Source of the DNA: an uncultured Clostridia bacterium
GTDB lineage: Bacteria > Bacillota > Clostridia > Oscillospirales > Oscillospiraceae
Direction: 5' to 3'
NCBI GenBank assembly: GCA_946184165.1
Contig: CAMHEN010000009.1
Span: 1 to 33,650 of the forward strand
Length of the DNA stretch: 33,650 nt
Shown one piece after another: positions 21,605 to 30,466 of the stretch. The notes below the pieces were generated by a model. The model worked only from the letters and a program-made list of their open reading frames with translations. It did no database searches and was not told where the DNA came from. Numbering within the stretch: position 1 is the first letter of the stretch; each line of letters begins with the position of its first letter. Position numbers and translations under genes: made by a program.

Positions 21605-22606
21605 TCAGGCCCCCTCTCCCGTGAGATACGCGTGCACGCTCTCGGCGAAGATCCGGTGGCCCAGGCTGTTGATGTGACCCTGGCCCGGCGCGGTGTTTGC
21701 AAAGCCGAAGGGGAGGACGCCGTCCTCCGTCATAGCGGAGATGTTTTCCTCCGTCAGATCGAGAAAGACAAGGCCGTTTTCCGCGCAGAGTCTCGAGAAG
21801 GCCTCGCGCTCGCCGGGGCGGGTCTCGGTGACGCCGCGGCCCGCCGCGTCCGGCTGCACCGTGGGCGTATAGACCAGGATGCCCTTCACACCGTACTCCG
21901 CGCAGACTTCTCCGGTCTTCTCCAAAAGCCGCGCAAGAGAGGCCTCATAAGCCTCCGCCGTGACCGGCTCCGCGCTCACCGCCGCGGCCGCGACGGCCTC
22001 GTTGGTGCCCTTGAAATACTTGGTATAGAGGAGGCGCAGATAGGGCAGCTTCTGCAGTATCGTGAGAAGCCCGCCGCTGTGGGAGGGAATGTCCGGCAGG
22101 GTCCCGTCCGCCGCGGCATCCATGGCGGCGGGATCATAGCTCAGGGTGGCAAGCTCAAAGATCACGGCGTCCCTGGGCGCATAGGTCTCGAGGGCCTTGT
22201 CCAGACGTTTCACGGCGTACAGAAAGGTGTGCCCCGCCATGCCGATGTTATAGGTATACTTCTCCCCGGCAAAAAACTCGTTGAGAAGATTTGCGGCGTT
22301 CTCCACCTGGAAGATGCAGAAGCCCTCCGTGTGGGATGAGCCCATGAGCAGCAGGTCGATCTCCTCCCCGGGGGTATAGTCGCGGAGATTATTGAAGCCG
22401 TCGTTATTGACACGGCCCGCGCCGAAGCCCTCGGTTCCGCGGGAGTAGAAGCGCCCCGGCTCATACTTGTATTCGGTGGCGCCGTCCGGGTTTTCATGGT
22501 GGACGGGGATGTTGAAGTAAGCGAGGCAGAAAAGGCACAGCAGCGCAAAGGCGAGAAGCCCCGCGAAAAGCGCCCGGAGCAGCCACGAGAGTACGGATTT
22601 TTTCAT
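21605..22606 (-). CDS. SGNH-hydrolase-like O-acetyltransferase partner (AlgJ/DltD-like)
   Basis: A 333-residue protein anchored by one N-terminal membrane segment (ALFAGLLAFALLCLFCLAYF) with an extracytoplasmic domain. It has the SGNH nucleophile block GSSHTEG (Ser91) and a C-terminal GHINSLGHRIFAE block (His317), with NIGMAGHTF between them. Such proteins move acetyl groups from the MBOAT partner onto extracellular polysaccharide. Its ATG overlaps the stop of the upstream acyltransferase (ATGA), and the MBOAT gene starts 4 bases after its stop. Confidence 0.85.
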   Translation of the reverse strand: MKKSVLSWLLRALFAGLLAFALLCLFCLAYFNIPVHHENPDGATEYKYEPGRFYSRGTEGFGAGRVNNDGFNNLRDYTPGEEIDLLLMGSSHTEGFCIFQVENAANLLNEFFAGEKYTYNIGMAGHTFLYAVKRLDKALETYAPRDAVIFELATLSYDPAAMDAAADGTLPDIPSHSGGLLTILQKLPYLRLLYTKYFKGTNEAVAAAAVSAEPVTAEAYEASLARLLEKTGEVCAEYGVKGILVYTPTVQPDAAGRGVTETRPGEREAFSRLCAENGLVFLDLTEENISAMTEDGVLPFGFANTAPGQGHINSLGHRIFAESVHAYLTGEGA

Positions 22607-23181
22607 GTGGCCTTCTCCTGCGCGCCGCCGCCGAGCTTCCTGGCAGGCACCCCGGCGATTTTGATGCCGGGCTCCGTAAAGCTCTTCGTGACAAGGGCAT
22701 GGGCCCCCACGGTGATCCCGTCCGCCAGGGTGACGCCGCCCATCACGGTGCTTCTGAGACCGAGCGTCACATGATCCCCGATCGTCGGCGCGAGATCCTG
22801 CACGTCATCCCCCGCGAGGACGGCGTAGGGCATGAAGCGGCAGTATTCCCCAACGTAGGAATTCGGGTTCACCCCGCCGGTGTTGACGTGGGAGATATAG
22901 AGTCCCTTGCCGCAGGTGTTGGGCGGGAAATACATGCCGTAGCGGAGCTGCAGCTTCGTGAGCCGCATGAGATAGAGCTTCGCCCGCAGACGCTTTCCGG
23001 TGTTGAGATAATACTCGGTTTTCCGCAGCAGCACCATGTGGCGGCGGAGGATCGCCCCCTGGCTGAGCTGAAAGATGTAGGGGAAGATGTGCTTCGCGTT
23101 CAGGGGGTAGCGGGCCGTCTCGATGGCGAGCCACTCCCGGAGCTGTTCCTTGGTGTGGATGCGTTTTTCCTCAGGGATCAT
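22603..23181 (-). CDS. Serine O-acetyltransferase-like hexapeptide acyltransferase
   Basis: A 192-residue cytoplasmic protein. The C-terminal half is a left-handed beta-helix with hexapeptide repeats (NTGGVNPNSYVGEYC, IGDHVTLGLRSTVMGGVTLADGITVGAHALVTKSF), ending IAGVPARKLG. This architecture belongs to the serine/colanic-acid acetyltransferase group, which uses acetyl-CoA. In this operon a sugar-acetylating role is more likely than cysteine synthesis. GGAGGA lies 6 bases before the ATG, and it overlaps both neighbours by 4 bases. Confidence 0.82.
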   Translation of the reverse strand: MIPEEKRIHTKEQLREWLAIETARYPLNAKHIFPYIFQLSQGAILRRHMVLLRKTEYYLNTGKRLRAKLYLMRLTKLQLRYGMYFPPNTCGKGLYISHVNTGGVNPNSYVGEYCRFMPYAVLAGDDVQDLAPTIGDHVTLGLRSTVMGGVTLADGITVGAHALVTKSFTEPGIKIAGVPARKLGGGAQEKAT

Positions 23182-24632
23182 GGTCTTTCCTCCGGATTCG
23201 AACGTCTGCGCCGGAGCAGCGAGAGCATGTAGAGAAGACTCTCGTTCCGGAGCAGGCGGTTAATAAGTATGTAGACGACAACGCCGAGGATGATCTCGGC
23301 GAAGAGCTTCAGGATCTGCGGCAGCGCCAGAAGCCCGAAGGCCCGCACGGCACACGCCATGACAAGGGACGAGAGAAGCGATTTCCACACATCCCGCGCC
23401 TGGTCGAGGGCACTGTAGCCCAGGAGTTTTTTCAGCGGCAGGGAGGTCACCAGGGCGTCCAGCCAGGCAGAGAAGGCAAAGCCCGCCGCGATGGCCGGCA
23501 CCGTGCGAAAGCCCAGCACGCTCACGGCGAGCACAATGAGCATCAGCACCCGGCGCAAAACCTCCTGCTTCGCGTAGAGGTCGCTGCGCCCCAGGGACTT
23601 GAGGGCCACAAGGTTCGAGCTTGTGAGCGGGACCTGAGCCTCCCCGACGCTCATCAGGATGAGGAAGGGCACCGCGGGCAGCCACTTGTCCGTCAGCACG
23701 ACGCGCACGATGGGCTCCGCCGCCGCGGCCATGCCGAACATGATGGGGAAGATGATGAAACAGCCGAGCTTCTTCGTTCGCCGCAGAAGTTCCAGAAGTG
23801 TCTCCGGCTCATCCTGGGAGCGGGAGAGTACCGGGAACATGACGGACTGGATCGCCGCGTCCAGGTTGAGGGAGACGGTACTCGCGAAGGTCTGGCCGCG
23901 GTTGAAGTAGCCGAGCTGGGCTGTGGAAAAGCGTCTGCCGATGATGAGCGGGCGGAGATTGTTGTAGACCGTGGTGACGATGGATGCCGCCAGCATCTTG
24001 AGGCCGAAGCCGTAGAGCCGCCTGGCGCTCTCCAGGGAGAAGCGCTCCCGCGGGAACCAGCGCAGCACGCTCAGCATGGCAAGGGAGCTCACCGCGATCT
24101 GGGCAAAGAAGTAGCCCACCAGCGCCCAGAGCCCCGCGCCCCGGAAGGCAAGCCACACGCCGAGCGAGCCCGCCAGCACCGTCGCCGCGAGATTGCAGAA
24201 CATCATCTCCCGAAAGCGCATCTCCCGCTGCATCCGGGCCACCTGGATGGAGTTGAAGGCGCTCAGAAGCAGGGAGAAGGAGAAAAAACGCAGGGGGCGC
24301 AGGAGTTCCTCGCTCCGAAAGTAACGGGCGATCGCGGGGGCTGTGAGCTGCAAAAACCCGATCATGACGCAAGAGAGGCCCAAGGTGATGAGAAACACGG
24401 TGGAATAATCCCGTTCGTCCGCCTCCCGCGTCTGGACGAGGGCAGTACTGAGCCCGCTGTCGATGAGCGTGAGGGAGAGGTCTGTAAACACCGTGAGCAG
24501 CGCGACCTGGCCGAAAACCTCCGGGGCCAGAAGCCGCGCCAGCAGGATGCTGATGACGAAGCCAAGGCCCTTGACCGCAAAGCGCTCGGTAAATTTATAG
24601 GCCAGGGACCGGACGATCGTCTGCTTATCCAT
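23178..24632 (-). CDS. Polysaccharide flippase (Wzx/WzxC-like, MATE-like superfamily)
   Basis: A 484-residue integral membrane protein with about 12-14 hydrophobic segments. The start FTERFAVKGLGFVISILLARLLAPEVFGQVALLTVF is typical of lipopolysaccharide/EPS translocases, and IIGRRFSTAQLGYFNRGQ is a WzxC-type block. It would flip lipid-linked oligosaccharide to the outer face of the membrane. The ATG at 24632 is 9 bases after the upstream glycosyltransferase stop. No Wzy polymerase is in the window, so polymerisation, if any, relies on a gene elsewhere. Confidence 0.9.
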   Translation of the reverse strand: MDKQTIVRSLAYKFTERFAVKGLGFVISILLARLLAPEVFGQVALLTVFTDLSLTLIDSGLSTALVQTREADERDYSTVFLITLGLSCVMIGFLQLTAPAIARYFRSEELLRPLRFFSFSLLLSAFNSIQVARMQREMRFREMMFCNLAATVLAGSLGVWLAFRGAGLWALVGYFFAQIAVSSLAMLSVLRWFPRERFSLESARRLYGFGLKMLAASIVTTVYNNLRPLIIGRRFSTAQLGYFNRGQTFASTVSLNLDAAIQSVMFPVLSRSQDEPETLLELLRRTKKLGCFIIFPIMFGMAAAAEPIVRVVLTDKWLPAVPFLILMSVGEAQVPLTSSNLVALKSLGRSDLYAKQEVLRRVLMLIVLAVSVLGFRTVPAIAAGFAFSAWLDALVTSLPLKKLLGYSALDQARDVWKSLLSSLVMACAVRAFGLLALPQILKLFAEIILGVVVYILINRLLRNESLLYMLSLLRRRRSNPEERP

Positions 24633-24641
24633 GTCCGCCCC

Positions 24642-25661
24642 TCACCTCCCCCGGTAGACACGGGTGCAGAAGAACACCAGCGCGTCAAATTTTCCCTGAT
24701 CCAGAAGCTGCAGGGCGCGCCGGTTCAGCACACCGCGCAGACCGGAGGCTCCGCTGTAGCCCTTGGACAGAAAGTCCCGGTAAAATGCCGCGTCCCGGAT
24801 GCTCCGGAGGGCGGCGTTCCGGTCCTCCCGGTCCGGGCAGCCGCGGCAGATACGCTTGATTTCGATGACCAGGGTGTCGAGCAGGTGGTCCCGATAGCGG
24901 GCGTAATCCGCCTCGTCAAAGAGCGAGAGGCGGCGAAGCCAGGCATAGACGAATTCGTCCAGCGTAAAATCCGCCCGGTAGCCCGTAAAGCGAACCGAGT
25001 GGGTAATGCTGCTGCTGTTGTAGCGGTAGAGGTAGAGCTCATCCTCGAGAAAAAGGAAGCTCTCCGCGTTTTCCAGGATCTCGGTACTCTGCAGGAGATC
25101 CTCGCCCCGGCTGATGTGAAACCAGGGGGAGAAGTCCCGCCCGTCAAAGCAGTTTCTCCGCACACACTTGCGCCAGAGTGCGTTGTAGGTGCTGTCGCTC
25201 AGAACGATGCCGGTCACCTGCCGGCGGTCCCGCAGGACCTGCCCGCAGAGGGGGCCGGGGTTCACCGCGTGCAGTACGCCTCCCGGAGCGTCGGAGCGCG
25301 CGCCGTAGATGACGCAGTCCGCCCCGCTCTCCCGCACCGCCCTGTCGAGGGTCTCAAAGGCGCGGGGCAGGAGCGAATCGTCGGAGTCGACAAAGAGGAT
25401 ATAGTCGCCCCGCGCCCGTTCGATGGCATAGCGCCGGGCGGACATGAGGCCGCCGTTGGGCTTGTGGAAGACGTGCACGCGCGCATCCCGCGCGGCGTAT
25501 TCGTTACAGAGGATGCCGCTTTTGTCCGTGGATCCGTCGTCCACCACGAGAAGCTCGAGATTTTCATAGCCCTGGGTGAGGATGGAATCCAGGCATTCGC
25601 CCACGAAGGGCTCCACATTGTAGACGGGGATGAGGACGCTGAAAAAAACTGAATCACCCAT
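24642..25661 (-). CDS. Glycosyltransferase family 2
   Basis: A 339-residue enzyme starting at ATG 25661, with GGAGGAG 7 bases upstream. It has the GT-A fold signature FSVLIPVYNVEPFVGECLDSIL, then LLVVDDGSTDKSG, and the metal-binding DXD-type motif FVDSDDSLLP. The C-terminal third is less conserved, with DEADYARYRDHLLDTLVIEIKR, and may select the acceptor. It transfers a sugar from a nucleotide donor in assembly of the repeat unit; donor and linkage cannot be told. It overlaps the end of the upstream glycosyltransferase by 8 bases. Confidence 0.9.
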   Translation of the reverse strand: MGDSVFFSVLIPVYNVEPFVGECLDSILTQGYENLELLVVDDGSTDKSGILCNEYAARDARVHVFHKPNGGLMSARRYAIERARGDYILFVDSDDSLLPRAFETLDRAVRESGADCVIYGARSDAPGGVLHAVNPGPLCGQVLRDRRQVTGIVLSDSTYNALWRKCVRRNCFDGRDFSPWFHISRGEDLLQSTEILENAESFLFLEDELYLYRYNSSSITHSVRFTGYRADFTLDEFVYAWLRRLSLFDEADYARYRDHLLDTLVIEIKRICRGCPDREDRNAALRSIRDAAFYRDFLSKGYSGASGLRGVLNRRALQLLDQGKFDALVFFCTRVYRGR

Positions 25662-26745
25662 GCAGGATCTCCTCCGCATACTGCCGCCACCGGTCGAAGA
25701 CGACGTCCGGGCGGAAACCCTCCGCCGTCTCCCGCGCAGCCCTGCCCATACGCTCCGCCGCGGCGGGATTCTGCAGCATCTGGCAAAGCGCCCCGGACAG
25801 CGCCTCTTCATCCCCCGGAGGGACGAGAAGACCGTTGACGCCGCTCTCGATGACCATGGCGGGCCCGCCGCCGAGACAGTCGGTGCTCACGCAGGGGAGC
25901 CCCAGGGCCATGGCCTCCAGCAGGGCGTTCGGCAGCCCCTCGTAATCCGAGGAGAGGGCGAAGACCTTCGCCCCTTTGATGGCGGAGGCCACGTCCGCAC
26001 TCACGCCCATGAGCTTCACGCGGGACGTGAGGCCCAGGGAATCAATAAGCCCCTGAAGCTCATCCCGCAGTTCACCCTGGCCGTAGAGCAGGAGATTATC
26101 CTCCGTCTCCCCGGCGATTTTCGAGAAAGCGCGGATCAGCAGGGCCTGGTTTTTCTGCCGGTTCAGGCGGCCCACCGAGACGATGTCCCGGTGCGGGCCG
26201 TCATATTGTACCTCGAAAAAGGAGGCGTTGACCTGGTTCATGATGATGCGGGACTTCTTCTGCAGCCGCTTCGGGAACCAGCGCTTCTCCTCCTCGGTCT
26301 GGAAGACGCAGCCCTCCGCCATGGGCATGAGGAGCCTGCCCACCACCTTGCCGGAGAGGCCGGGGTATTCCTTCTCGCTCGCGTTGCAGACGGAAACCAG
26401 CCGCTTGACCGGCAGCCCCAGCGAGGCCACCATCCCGCGGAAGTTCGGCTCCTGCATGCAGGTGATGAGAATGTCGGGCTTGTATTCCCGCAGCCAGCGC
26501 CGCAGCTTTCCGATGCGGCTGAGATTGCGCTTCAGGCGGGACTGCACGATCAGCTCAGGCTCCATGTTCAGGCGGGTCACCCTGTCGGACAGGGCGTACT
26601 CCACCCCGTTTGCGGGGGTGAAGGAGGTGACCAGCACCGTGCGGTACCCACACTGCTCAAAGCGCTCGGCAAGCTGGATGAAGACACGCTCCGCCCCGCC
26701 GCGGCCGAGGGAGTTGAGATAGAGCATAACGGTTTTTCCTGTCAT
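25654..26745 (-). CDS. Glycosyltransferase family 4
   Basis: A 363-residue GT-B enzyme. The N-terminus is MLYLNSLGRGGAERVFIQLAERF. The C-terminal nucleotide-sugar domain includes IVSVGRLNRQKNQALLIRAFSKI and the E-x7-E block as YEGLPNALLEAMALGLPCVSTDCLGG. The ATG at 26745 is preferred over an upstream TTG at 26760, because that TTG reads into the AAGGAG ribosome site 6 bases before the ATG. It lies 11 bases after the next upstream GT4 gene. Donor and acceptor unknown. Confidence 0.9.
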   Translation of the reverse strand: MTGKTVMLYLNSLGRGGAERVFIQLAERFEQCGYRTVLVTSFTPANGVEYALSDRVTRLNMEPELIVQSRLKRNLSRIGKLRRWLREYKPDILITCMQEPNFRGMVASLGLPVKRLVSVCNASEKEYPGLSGKVVGRLLMPMAEGCVFQTEEEKRWFPKRLQKKSRIIMNQVNASFFEVQYDGPHRDIVSVGRLNRQKNQALLIRAFSKIAGETEDNLLLYGQGELRDELQGLIDSLGLTSRVKLMGVSADVASAIKGAKVFALSSDYEGLPNALLEAMALGLPCVSTDCLGGGPAMVIESGVNGLLVPPGDEEALSGALCQMLQNPAAAERMGRAARETAEGFRPDVVFDRWRQYAEEILHG

Positions 26746-26756
26746 GGTGTTCTCCT

Positions 26757-27863
26757 TCAAAGGGCGCCCGCTTCCCCGGCAAGGCGCGTGTAGAGGGCGG
26801 TAAGCTTTGCGGCGCTGTCGCGGATATCAAAGCCCGCCTCGCGGATCGCCTCGGATGCATCCAGGCGCTTGCGGGGCTTTAAGAGCGCCTCGGCCCACAC
26901 ATCAGGATCCCCAAGGGGCAGATACTCCACCAGCGGGGAGACGTCCACCTCTCTTGTGATCGTGTCGGACAGGACGCAGGGCAGCCCCGCCGCCTGCGCC
27001 TCCACCACCGTCATGGGAAGCCCCTCCCACAGAGAGGGGAAGGCGAACACGTCCATCGCGCTCAAAAGCTCCGGCACATCGTCCCTGTTTCCGGTCATGA
27101 GTACCTGGTCGGCAACACCGAGGGCCACCGCCTTTTCAGCCATGGCCTGCTGCAGGGGCCCTACGCCCACGAGCAGCAGCACCGCGCCGGGATTTCGCTC
27201 GTGCACCTTCTGAAAGGCGTCGAGCAGGAAGGTATGGTTTTTCACGTCCCGAAAGCGGCCTACATTGCCGATCACGAAGCGCCCCCCGATCCCAAGGTCC
27301 CTGCGGTACTGCTCCCGCACCGAGGGGGCGAGGGTGAAGCGGCTCGTGTCGATGCCGTTCGGCAGGAGGACGAAGCGCTCGCTGCGGCAGGCGCGCTTTC
27401 CGTAGAGCCATTCGCCGGAGCCCTGGGAGCAGGCCATCAGAATATCGGCCTGGTCCCGCAGCGGGAGCTGGAGCACGGTTTTGACCGCTCCCTTGAGGCC
27501 GCTGCCGGAATTGGTGGAGTGGCTGTGGATGATGGTCTTGAGCCCGTGTTTCCTCGCCACCGGCAGATACAGGGAGGCGTAGCTGCGGGAGTGGGAGTGG
27601 AGGATACGGTACTCGGGATGGGTGTAGAAAAAATTATTCCAGTCCCGGCGGATCTCCCCGGCGTTGGTGCCGTGAAAGCCCGCGAGGGTATACACCCTGC
27701 CGCCCATGGCTTCGATCTCGGGAGCGAAGTAGGTCTCCCCCGGATGGTCGATGATAAAGTCGAACTGGATCTTTTCCCGGTCGATATTCCGGTAGATATT
27801 CATCATCATGGTCTGCGAGCCGCCCACGTCGAGACTCGCGATCATGTGCAGCACGCGGATCAT
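26757..27863 (-). CDS. Glycosyltransferase family 4 (EpsF-like)
   Basis: A 368-residue GT-B enzyme. The N-terminal domain starts VLHMIASLDVGGSQTMMMNIYRNID and contains HSHSTNSGSGLKG; the C-terminal domain has FVIGNVGRFRDVKNHTFLLDAF and SLWEGLPMTVVEAQAAGLPCVLSD. This pattern resembles EpsF-type enzymes of Gram-positive exopolysaccharide loci. GGAGG lies 7 bases before the ATG, and its start overlaps the stop of the upstream acyltransferase by 4 bases. Substrates unknown. Confidence 0.88.
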   Translation of the reverse strand: MIRVLHMIASLDVGGSQTMMMNIYRNIDREKIQFDFIIDHPGETYFAPEIEAMGGRVYTLAGFHGTNAGEIRRDWNNFFYTHPEYRILHSHSRSYASLYLPVARKHGLKTIIHSHSTNSGSGLKGAVKTVLQLPLRDQADILMACSQGSGEWLYGKRACRSERFVLLPNGIDTSRFTLAPSVREQYRRDLGIGGRFVIGNVGRFRDVKNHTFLLDAFQKVHERNPGAVLLLVGVGPLQQAMAEKAVALGVADQVLMTGNRDDVPELLSAMDVFAFPSLWEGLPMTVVEAQAAGLPCVLSDTITREVDVSPLVEYLPLGDPDVWAEALLKPRKRLDASEAIREAGFDIRDSAAKLTALYTRLAGEAGAL

Positions 27864-28423
27864 CTCTCCGCCTCCCGGATCTCGATCACGGTCTCCCGCT
27901 TCTGGGTGACGACGGCGTTTGCGGGAATGCTCCCGCGCACGACGGTGTTCGCCCCGATGACGCAGTTGTCGCCGATGGTGGTGCCGCGCAGGATGACACA
28001 GTTTGCCCCGATCCAGACATTGCTGCCGATGACCACGGGGGCCGTGCGGTACTTCATGGCGGCGACGCCGCCCTCGGCCCTGTAGTCGTGGTCGTGATCA
28101 TAGATCTGCACGTTGGGGGACAGCAGCACGTTATCCCCCAGGGTAATGCTCTCCTGACAGGCGAGCATGTTGTTCGTATTGAGGGAGACGTTCTTCCCGA
28201 GGCGGCAGACGGCCCCCCGGCGCACCCGGAGGATGGCCCCGGCGCGCATCTTGAAGCCCGGCCCGATGCGAACCTCGCCCCCGCGGTCCAGGGTGATCTC
28301 CGTGTGCGGCGACACCTGACAGAGAGCGGGGCCCTCAAATTTCGCCCCATGCAGGAGCTTGAGGATTCCCATTTTCAGAAAGCCCGTGGGGTATACCCCG
28401 AGGGCGCGGATGTACTTGTTCAC
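27860..28423 (-). CDS. Hexapeptide acyltransferase (maltose O-acetyltransferase/WcaF-like)
   Basis: A 187-residue enzyme with left-handed beta-helix repeats (RIGPGFKMRAGAILRVRRGAVCRLGKNVSL, VIGSNVWIGANCVILRGTTIGDNCVIGANTVVRG), and a mid-protein block VQIYDHDHDY typical of sugar acetyltransferases. The start is GTG at 28423, with GGGAGG about 7 bases upstream, overlapping the preceding stop by 4 bases (GTGA). It probably acetylates a sugar in the precursor before export, distinct from the extracytoplasmic MBOAT/SGNH system. Confidence 0.87.
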   Translation of the reverse strand: MNKYIRALGVYPTGFLKMGILKLLHGAKFEGPALCQVSPHTEITLDRGGEVRIGPGFKMRAGAILRVRRGAVCRLGKNVSLNTNNMLACQESITLGDNVLLSPNVQIYDHDHDYRAEGGVAAMKYRTAPVVIGSNVWIGANCVILRGTTIGDNCVIGANTVVRGSIPANAVVTQKRETVIEIREAER

Positions 28424-29517
28424 GCTTCGACCTCCCGGAGATAGGCGCCGATGACGAGCTCGCGGTCAAATTCCCGCGCGACCTTTTCGTGGCCCGCGAG
28501 GCCCATGCGCTCCCGCTCCTCCTTCGTGAGTGCGAGAAAGCGCTCGGCCTTTTCGATGAGCGCGGCGCTGCTGCCGGCCTCGAAGAGATAGCCCGTCACG
28601 CCGTCCTCCACCGCATCGCGGGAGCCGGGCACATCGGACACGATGCAGGCCCTGCCCGCCGCCGCAGATTCGAGCACCGCGTTCGGCACTCCCTCCCCGC
28701 CGTGGGAGGGCAGCACCGTGCAGTGGCAGCGGCGGATCCAGGCGTCGATATCCTTCTGGAAGCCGAGATATTCGATATAGCCCTCCGCCTGGTACCGGGC
28801 GAGCTTGTCCTTGTATACATCCTGCTCGATCCACCCGGCAAGATAGAAGCGGGCGTTCGGATGCCTGCGGCGGACGGCTACGGCGCAGTCGAGAAACTGA
28901 TCGACTCCCTTGACCTCCATAATGCGCCCGATATAGAGAAAGCGGATTTCCCCGTCGTCCGGCATGGGGGACAGCGCGTGCTGGCTCAGGTTCACACCGG
29001 AGCCGGGGATCAGTTCCCAGTTGTCCTTCACAATGCCGTGGCGGAGGAAGTAGTCCTTATCGTCGGCATTCTGGAAGAAGACCTTGTAGCAGTTTTTGAT
29101 GGACGCCCGGTAGAGGGCGCGGACGGTCACGGCCAGCAGATTGTCATAGGCCAGGGCGTTGCCGCGGCCCGTGATGTTGCAGACCTGCCTGAAGCCCAGG
29201 GCGTTCGAGGCCATGGAACCGTAGATATCGGGCTTGGAGGTGTAGCTGAAGATGACGTCCGGCTGCACTGCGCGCATGATTTCCTTATACTTGCGCAGGA
29301 GCTTCAGATCCTCCAGCGGATTCAAGCCCCGGCGGGACATGGGGGTCTCGATGATCTCGCAGCCGAGCTTCCGGAAGTATTCGTTCTGCTCGTCCGCGGG
29401 CATGGAGAGGACCACCCGGTGGCCCCGCTGCAGGAGCCGCTCGATCAGCTCCCGCCGGAAGGCGTAGAGCGTAATGAAGTGATTGGAGAGAAAAAGAACG
29501 GTTTTAGCGCTTCCCAT
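28420..29517 (-). CDS. Glycosyltransferase family 4 (PglA/galacturonosyltransferase-like)
   Basis: A 365-residue GT-B enzyme. It starts TVLFLSNHFITLYAFRRELIERLLQRGH and contains FSYTSKPDIYGSMAS and NITGRGNALAY, blocks seen in enzymes adding the second sugar to undecaprenyl-linked precursors. The C-terminal domain has FLYIGRIMEVKGVDQFLDCA and GGEGVPNAVLESAAAGRACIVSD. The ATG at 29517 has GGAGGAG 7 bases upstream and overlaps the epimerase gene by 14 bases. It is a good candidate for an early transfer in repeat-unit assembly, though the priming transferase is not in this window. Confidence 0.9.
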   Translation of the reverse strand: MGSAKTVLFLSNHFITLYAFRRELIERLLQRGHRVVLSMPADEQNEYFRKLGCEIIETPMSRRGLNPLEDLKLLRKYKEIMRAVQPDVIFSYTSKPDIYGSMASNALGFRQVCNITGRGNALAYDNLLAVTVRALYRASIKNCYKVFFQNADDKDYFLRHGIVKDNWELIPGSGVNLSQHALSPMPDDGEIRFLYIGRIMEVKGVDQFLDCAVAVRRRHPNARFYLAGWIEQDVYKDKLARYQAEGYIEYLGFQKDIDAWIRRCHCTVLPSHGGEGVPNAVLESAAAGRACIVSDVPGSRDAVEDGVTGYLFEAGSSAALIEKAERFLALTKEERERMGLAGHEKVAREFDRELVIGAYLREVEA

Positions 29518-30394
29518 GCAGATACTCCTCCACCTCGCGCCGAAGGCCGATCTCAAAGATCTCCGGCTCGTAGCCGAAGTCCCGGGTCGCCTTCTCATGG
29601 CTGAAGCTGCGGTCCTCCCCGAGGCGCAGCACCTTTTCCACATAGTCGATCCGCCCGCCGCTCAAAGCCCGGACGCTCCACGCGCCCGCCGCGCCGACGG
29701 CCATCGGCACGCTCAAAAAGCGGGTCTTCTTGCCGAGATAGATGCCGATCAGGCTGCAGAGCTCCCGCACGCTCAGGCGCCGGGAACCGGAGCAGACGTA
29801 GTCGAGCTCCGGCAGGCTCTCTTTCATAATGCACTGGTAATAGGCCCGGCCCAGGTCGCGGGCGTTCACCGGCTGGATAAAGGCGTGGCCCCCGTCAATC
29901 TGGGGCATGACCGGGAAGACGTCCACCATGCGGATGAACTTATGGATGTTGTGGTCGCACATGTCGCCGAAGATCATGGTGGGCCGGAGGATCGTGACGT
30001 TCATGCCGCGGTCGAGAAAAGGCTGCATCTTCGCCTCGATGTCCTTGTATTCACCGCTTGCCATGCGGTGCTTCGAGTAGATGCCGGTGGTATGTACAAG
30101 CACCATATGGCCCTGAAAGTCCGCCCGCTCCGCCGCCTCCAGAAGGGGAAGCGTCACGCGGATGCCCGCAATGTGCATGATACGGTCCGCCCCGTTCACC
30201 AGGCGGAAGAGATCCTCGTCATTCAAAAGATCTCCCACGACCTTCTCCACCCGCAGCCCGGAGGCGTCCAGCAGGCGGGTATCAGAGCTCTCGCGCACCA
30301 GGACGCGAAGCGTCCCGTCAAAACCGCCGCGCACGAGCTCCTCCAGAAAATATCGGCCGGTGTGTCCGGTGACGCCGGTTACCGCAAGAATCAT
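29504..30394 (-). CDS. NAD-dependent epimerase/dehydratase-like (atypical SDR) protein
   Basis: A 296-residue Rossmann protein. The nucleotide-binding Gly-rich loop is at the extreme N-terminus (MILAVTGVTGHTGRYF), followed by VGDLLNDEDLFRLVNGADRIMHIAG and VTILRPTMIFGD. The active-site region is atypical (YSKHRMASGEYKDIEAKM), so catalysis as a sugar epimerase or dehydratase is not assured. The ATG at 30394 is preferred, because an upstream TTG at 30421 would read through the AAAGGAG ribosome site. It is the first gene of the polysaccharide operon, with its own promoter 39 bp upstream, and likely supplies a nucleotide sugar. Confidence 0.82.
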   Translation of the reverse strand: MILAVTGVTGHTGRYFLEELVRGGFDGTLRVLVRESSDTRLLDASGLRVEKVVGDLLNDEDLFRLVNGADRIMHIAGIRVTLPLLEAAERADFQGHMVLVHTTGIYSKHRMASGEYKDIEAKMQPFLDRGMNVTILRPTMIFGDMCDHNIHKFIRMVDVFPVMPQIDGGHAFIQPVNARDLGRAYYQCIMKESLPELDYVCSGSRRLSVRELCSLIGIYLGKKTRFLSVPMAVGAAGAWSVRALSGGRIDYVEKVLRLGEDRSFSHEKATRDFGYEPEIFEIGLRREVEEYLHGKR

Positions 30395-30432
30395 GACAAT
30401 CTGCTCCTTTGAAGAGATCAATAAACTAAATC

Positions 30433-30461
30433 AGTATACCACGGAAAGGCCCTGTTTACAA
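30433..30461 (-). promoter_or_regulatory. Promoter of the polysaccharide operon
   Basis: Read on the minus strand, TTGTAA (30456-30461) and TATACT (30433-30438) are separated by exactly 17 bp. The start of the first gene is about 39 bases downstream. No terminator was seen between the TraX-like gene and this promoter, so read-through is possible as well. Confidence 0.7.
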
Positions 30462-30466
30462 CAAAT

